From: Dermanyssus gallinae
Lineage: Eukaryota > Arthropoda > Arachnida > Mesostigmata > Dermanyssidae
Length of the DNA stretch: 64,000 nt
Reading direction: 5' to 3'
NCBI GenBank assembly: GCA_003439945.1
Contig: QVRM01006100.1
Location: 72,501-136,500, forward strand
Part shown: positions 61,091 through 64,000 of the stretch, one piece after another
Layout: the number at the start of each line of letters is the position of its first letter
Numbering within the stretch: the first letter of the stretch is position 1
Program-made: the position numbers and the translations under genes
The notes under the pieces: generated by a model
The model's database searches: none
Told to the model about the DNA's origin: nothing
Seen by the model: the letters and a program-made list of their open reading frames with translations, nothing else

Positions 61091-62326
61091 TACAGGTAGT
61101 TCCATAAGTTCTTAGAATGAAAACCAAGAATTTTCCAAATCATGTTTTTAAATTTATCTTATTCGATATACTCCCCGAGATGCTCAATACACTTTTCCCA
61201 CCAAGATTTCAGAGCTTTTGTACCTCTTAAGTAGAATTCCGCGTCTTTAGACTGAAAATAGGCATTGACAGCAGTCTTAACCTCTTCATTGCTGGAAAAA
61301 CGCTTTCCACCGAGACTATTCTTTAAATGTTCGAAGAGGAAATAATCAGAGGGGGCCAGGTCTGGAGAATAGGAAAGGTTGTTCAATAAGTTCGAACCTC
61401 AGTTGGGCCAGTTTTGCCGATGCTTGCCGGGACTTGTGTGCAGGAGCATTGTCCGGCATGGGCCGTTTCACGATGAGTTCTTGCTAAAGGCAGTCCAACA
61501 GTCTTGCATAATATTCTCCTGTGATCGTTTTACCGCTCTCAAGGTAGTCGACCAGCATTATTCTACGTTGGTCTTAAAAAACTGTAGCCATCACCTTTCC
61601 GGTCAATGCCGTTGTCCGCACCCTCTTCGGAGGTCCTTCATCAGGTGCACACAATTGGCAAGATATTTCTTGGGTCTCGGGAGTGTAGTGATGGACCCAG
61701 CTTTCATCGACGCTCATGAATCTGCGCCAAAAATATGACGGATTGTTCGACATCTTGGCCATTTTTCGCTGTGAAGCGAAAACAGGCGCGTTTTTGGGGC
61801 CTTGGATGAGCAAATGCGGCAGCCATTTTTCTCTGAGCTCTTTCATCTTCAAGTTTTCGTATAGGATAAAATGCACACTATCTAAACTAATTCCTAATGC
61901 CTCCGCTATTTCCTTAATGTTCATTCGCTTATCTGTGCCAACGATGTTTCGCACTTTCTCTATGTTTTCCTCATCAGTTGCCGTTTTTTGGCCTCCTGGA
62001 CGTAGTTCATTCTCGGTGCTCCTGCGACCTCTTTTTAACACATTAATCCAGTTGGAAACAGTGGCAAAACATGGCGCAGAGTCACCGTACGTTTCGTCCA
62101 ACCTAATTTTTACTTGGGTCGCATTCCAACCTTTGAAATAAAAATGCTTGATAACCACTCGAAACTCTTTTTTCTTCATTTTTAAAAATCACGCCGATAC
62201 GTTGCACGGGAAAAGCTATCAAACGAAATCGCAACGGCCAATCACCATAATATTTTGAGTGCTAGCAGTCGAAAAGTTGCAGTTCCTAATAGCGGTGGAA
62301 GCGCGGAACTTATGGAACTACCTGTA
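61091..62326 (-). mobile_element. mariner transposon with both TIRs
   Basis: 1236 bp. Inverted terminal repeats TACAGGTAGTTCCATAAGTT at 61091 and, reverse complemented, ending at 62326. TA duplications at 61089-61090 and 62327-62328. Structure is complete; only the transposase is broken. Confidence 0.95.
61159..62179 (-). pseudogene. mariner transposase, inactivated
   Basis: D,D34D transposase. N-terminal HTH region MKKKEFRVVIKHFYFKGWNA and TVSNWINVLKRGRRS, second HTH MNIKEIAEALGISLDSVHFI, linker WLPHLL, first Asp in SVDESWVHHYTPETQ, second in MPDNAPAHKS, third in YSPDLAPSDYFLFEHLKN. Inactivating changes: a stop after KVMATVF (expected Trp, about 61578), a stop after LLDCL (about 61486), and a one-base shift just before YSPDL (near 61380). 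The first 200 codons are open. Confidence 0.92.
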
Positions 62327-62328
62327 TA

Positions 62329-64000
62329 TTAAGTACTTCCATAAGGAGAACAAAGGGCGCCAATTTTTCCGGCTCGAAAATTTTTGATTAAAATTGACGA
62401 GAGCCGCTTTCCATTATTTTCGAGATTTGTGACAGGTTATGAGACTTGGGTACTCTCTAGCCCCAGTTTTAGGTCCCAGAGGTTCACATATCGTTTTCCT
62501 CGATATGTAAACGTCATTTGCACCGTCCACACACAGCGTGTGTTGCTATGTGTAGCCTGTCAACATAATTACTCCTATTCGCTGGACATATATATATATA
62601 TATGATGCAAAGGTTCCTGCCGTTATAGTAAGCATCAGCAGGGTGATGCCTTTGTGATAGAGCTGGTTGGCTCTTCTTTGGCGCCAAAAGCTTATTTGCT
62701 GTGTGTGAAGTCGGAAAAATAATTAATGTATAAGTTCTCATTTGGAGTGTTGTGCTGTACAGGTTCCGAAAATACTTCAACACAGCTGTAGCTTATCGAA
62801 ACATTTCGATCATCTTCCACTGGAAGACTCCAAACAACACTGGACAACTGGCACTTTAGGGTGTGGGACCTGACCTTTTGTTTAGAGAACTAGGAACATC
62901 AAAGATCGTAGCGTTTCTCACCGCCCTAACCCTTTTAGGTCAAAGAGATTGCAATGTTCGCCGGGACAAGACCACGAGCTGTCTTGTATGCGAGTCTACC
63001 TGTACACAGCGTATAGACTTTCGCAACTGGCAGGAGACCACGGGTGACAAATAGGGTTCTTACAGAATCACTCCGACGTATAGAATATTGGCCGTAATGC
63101 GTTATTTTGTATTCGCTCTACAAAGAAGGCCACGATCACCACTTCCCCACAGAAAAATTACTGTGGGAAGTTGGTGAACTGCCTCCCTTCTTACCCAGTA
63201 GGGACAACACGATGACGTTTTCAAACAGTCTCCAAACGCCAAGACTGCAATACGTCCAACCGGCTCGCAAAGAGTCTATGGCCCTCAATACCCCGAGACG
63301 ACATAACGGGAGCGACAGCAAACTCATTCACTATTTTTCCCATAGACCTCTAAAACCGGCAAAATATCTACCGCTGACTAAAGCGACTCCGCGGTGCGAC
63401 GACACATCGTGACAATTCAGTTCATCTGAAATAAGGTTGGCGTCAGCTAACAAATTACCGGAGCTTGTGGACAGGACTGCAGGAAGCTCTGTCTCGTCGC
63501 AACCCCGACCACACGCCGTATTTATGAACTTTCAGAGCCGCCTGAACCACTTTTGGAGAACGCCAAAGTTTGTTCTATCAAACGCCTCTTCTGCCGCACG
63601 GTCAGCGTTGTATATCGCTTTTCTGGAAGACCAGTACACCATCCTAGACTCTGGAGTTTTTAGTCTATGATACCTACGCGACAGCTTGTTAGCACTTTGT
63701 TCTCACCTGCAAAGACCTGCGCAGAAAAAACAAACGAGTCCCCGACTCAGTGTATATATATATATATATATATGCTGAACACGTAATACACGTAATAATA
63801 ATATATTGTATATGCAAATTTAATCAACGAGGACAATGTTGGGTCGTTGGTGAAGTAGGCCAGTCTTGGACTGACCCTGATCGGCGACAGACGCAAGTCA
63901 TATAGGAATTGTAACAGATAACGTAGTTAAACGAATTTGCCGACGGGCTATGTCGAGCCATATTGTAGGCCATATACGTATATATATATATATATATATA
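62329..64000. other. right end of window
   Basis: Dispersed repeat D copy at 62675-62815; (TA)n at 62588-62602, 63751-63773 and 63976-64000 (running off the edge). Plus-strand frames at 62863-63054, 63107-63412 and 63437-63670 may be pieces of a decayed element; no clear motif. Confidence 0.45.
62675..62815 (+). repeat. dispersed repeat D, copy 2
   Basis: TTTGGCGCCAAAAGCTTATT, AATAATTA and GCTGTAGCTTATCGAAACAT match the copy at 42180-42320 in order and orientation. Confidence 0.55.

Overview
Eukaryotic nuclear DNA, almost certainly from an arthropod. Seven conserved animal genes are recognisable, six of them with GT-AG introns seen in the window. They sit in AT-rich non-coding DNA crowded with (TA)n microsatellites (more than 30 tracts), trinucleotide runs, tRNA-derived SINEs, R1-like and CR1-like LINE remnants and mariner elements. 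Long AT-rich introns, GC-rich exons and these transposon types would suit a chelicerate (mite or tick), but that is inference; only 'metazoan, probably arthropod' is well supported.

Layout. 1-4.1 kb: 3' half of MOCS1 (+), the MOCS1A form ending in Gly-Gly. 4.6-8.4 kb: ATG12 (-), tail to tail with MOCS1; its 3.5-kb intron holds a composite LINE remnant and SINE fragments. 8.4-14.5 kb: microsatellite-rich spacer. 14.6-16.2 kb: a FAM174-type single-pass membrane protein (+), two exons. 18.8-20.4 kb: FAHD1 acylpyruvase (-), three exons with one apparent frameshift. 20.4-33.6 kb: mostly non-coding, with a decayed LINE (24.4-25.5 kb), three tRNA-derived SINEs and a mariner remnant (31.2 kb). 33.6-37.2 kb: IPO5 (importin-5, -), complete in two coding exons. 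39.7-41.7 kb: EIF3K (+), four exons, divergent from IPO5. 43.3-44.4 kb: 5'-truncated CR1-like LINE (-). 45.9-50.6 kb: TRAPPC3 (-), with four of five expected coding segments found and the middle one not found. 46.5-47.8 kb: two nested inverted-repeat elements in a TRAPPC3 intron. 52.3-53.5 kb: R1-like LINE remnant split by a SINE. 55.8-57.9 kb: diverged repeat array. 60.6 kb: one unidentified exon (+). 61.1-62.3 kb: a mariner with both inverted terminal repeats and TA target duplication but a broken transposase.

The genes are unrelated housekeeping functions (molybdenum cofactor synthesis, autophagy conjugation, mitochondrial acylpyruvate hydrolysis, nuclear import, translation initiation, ER-Golgi tethering); nothing suggests a gene cluster. 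The most unusual features are in the non-coding DNA. A 56-bp element occurs three times (two copies identical, one with two substitutions), always between TA-rich tracts and always in the same orientation as the nearby gene. In addition, three different tRNA-headed repeat families carry a similar GCTGAGAG-centred hairpin.
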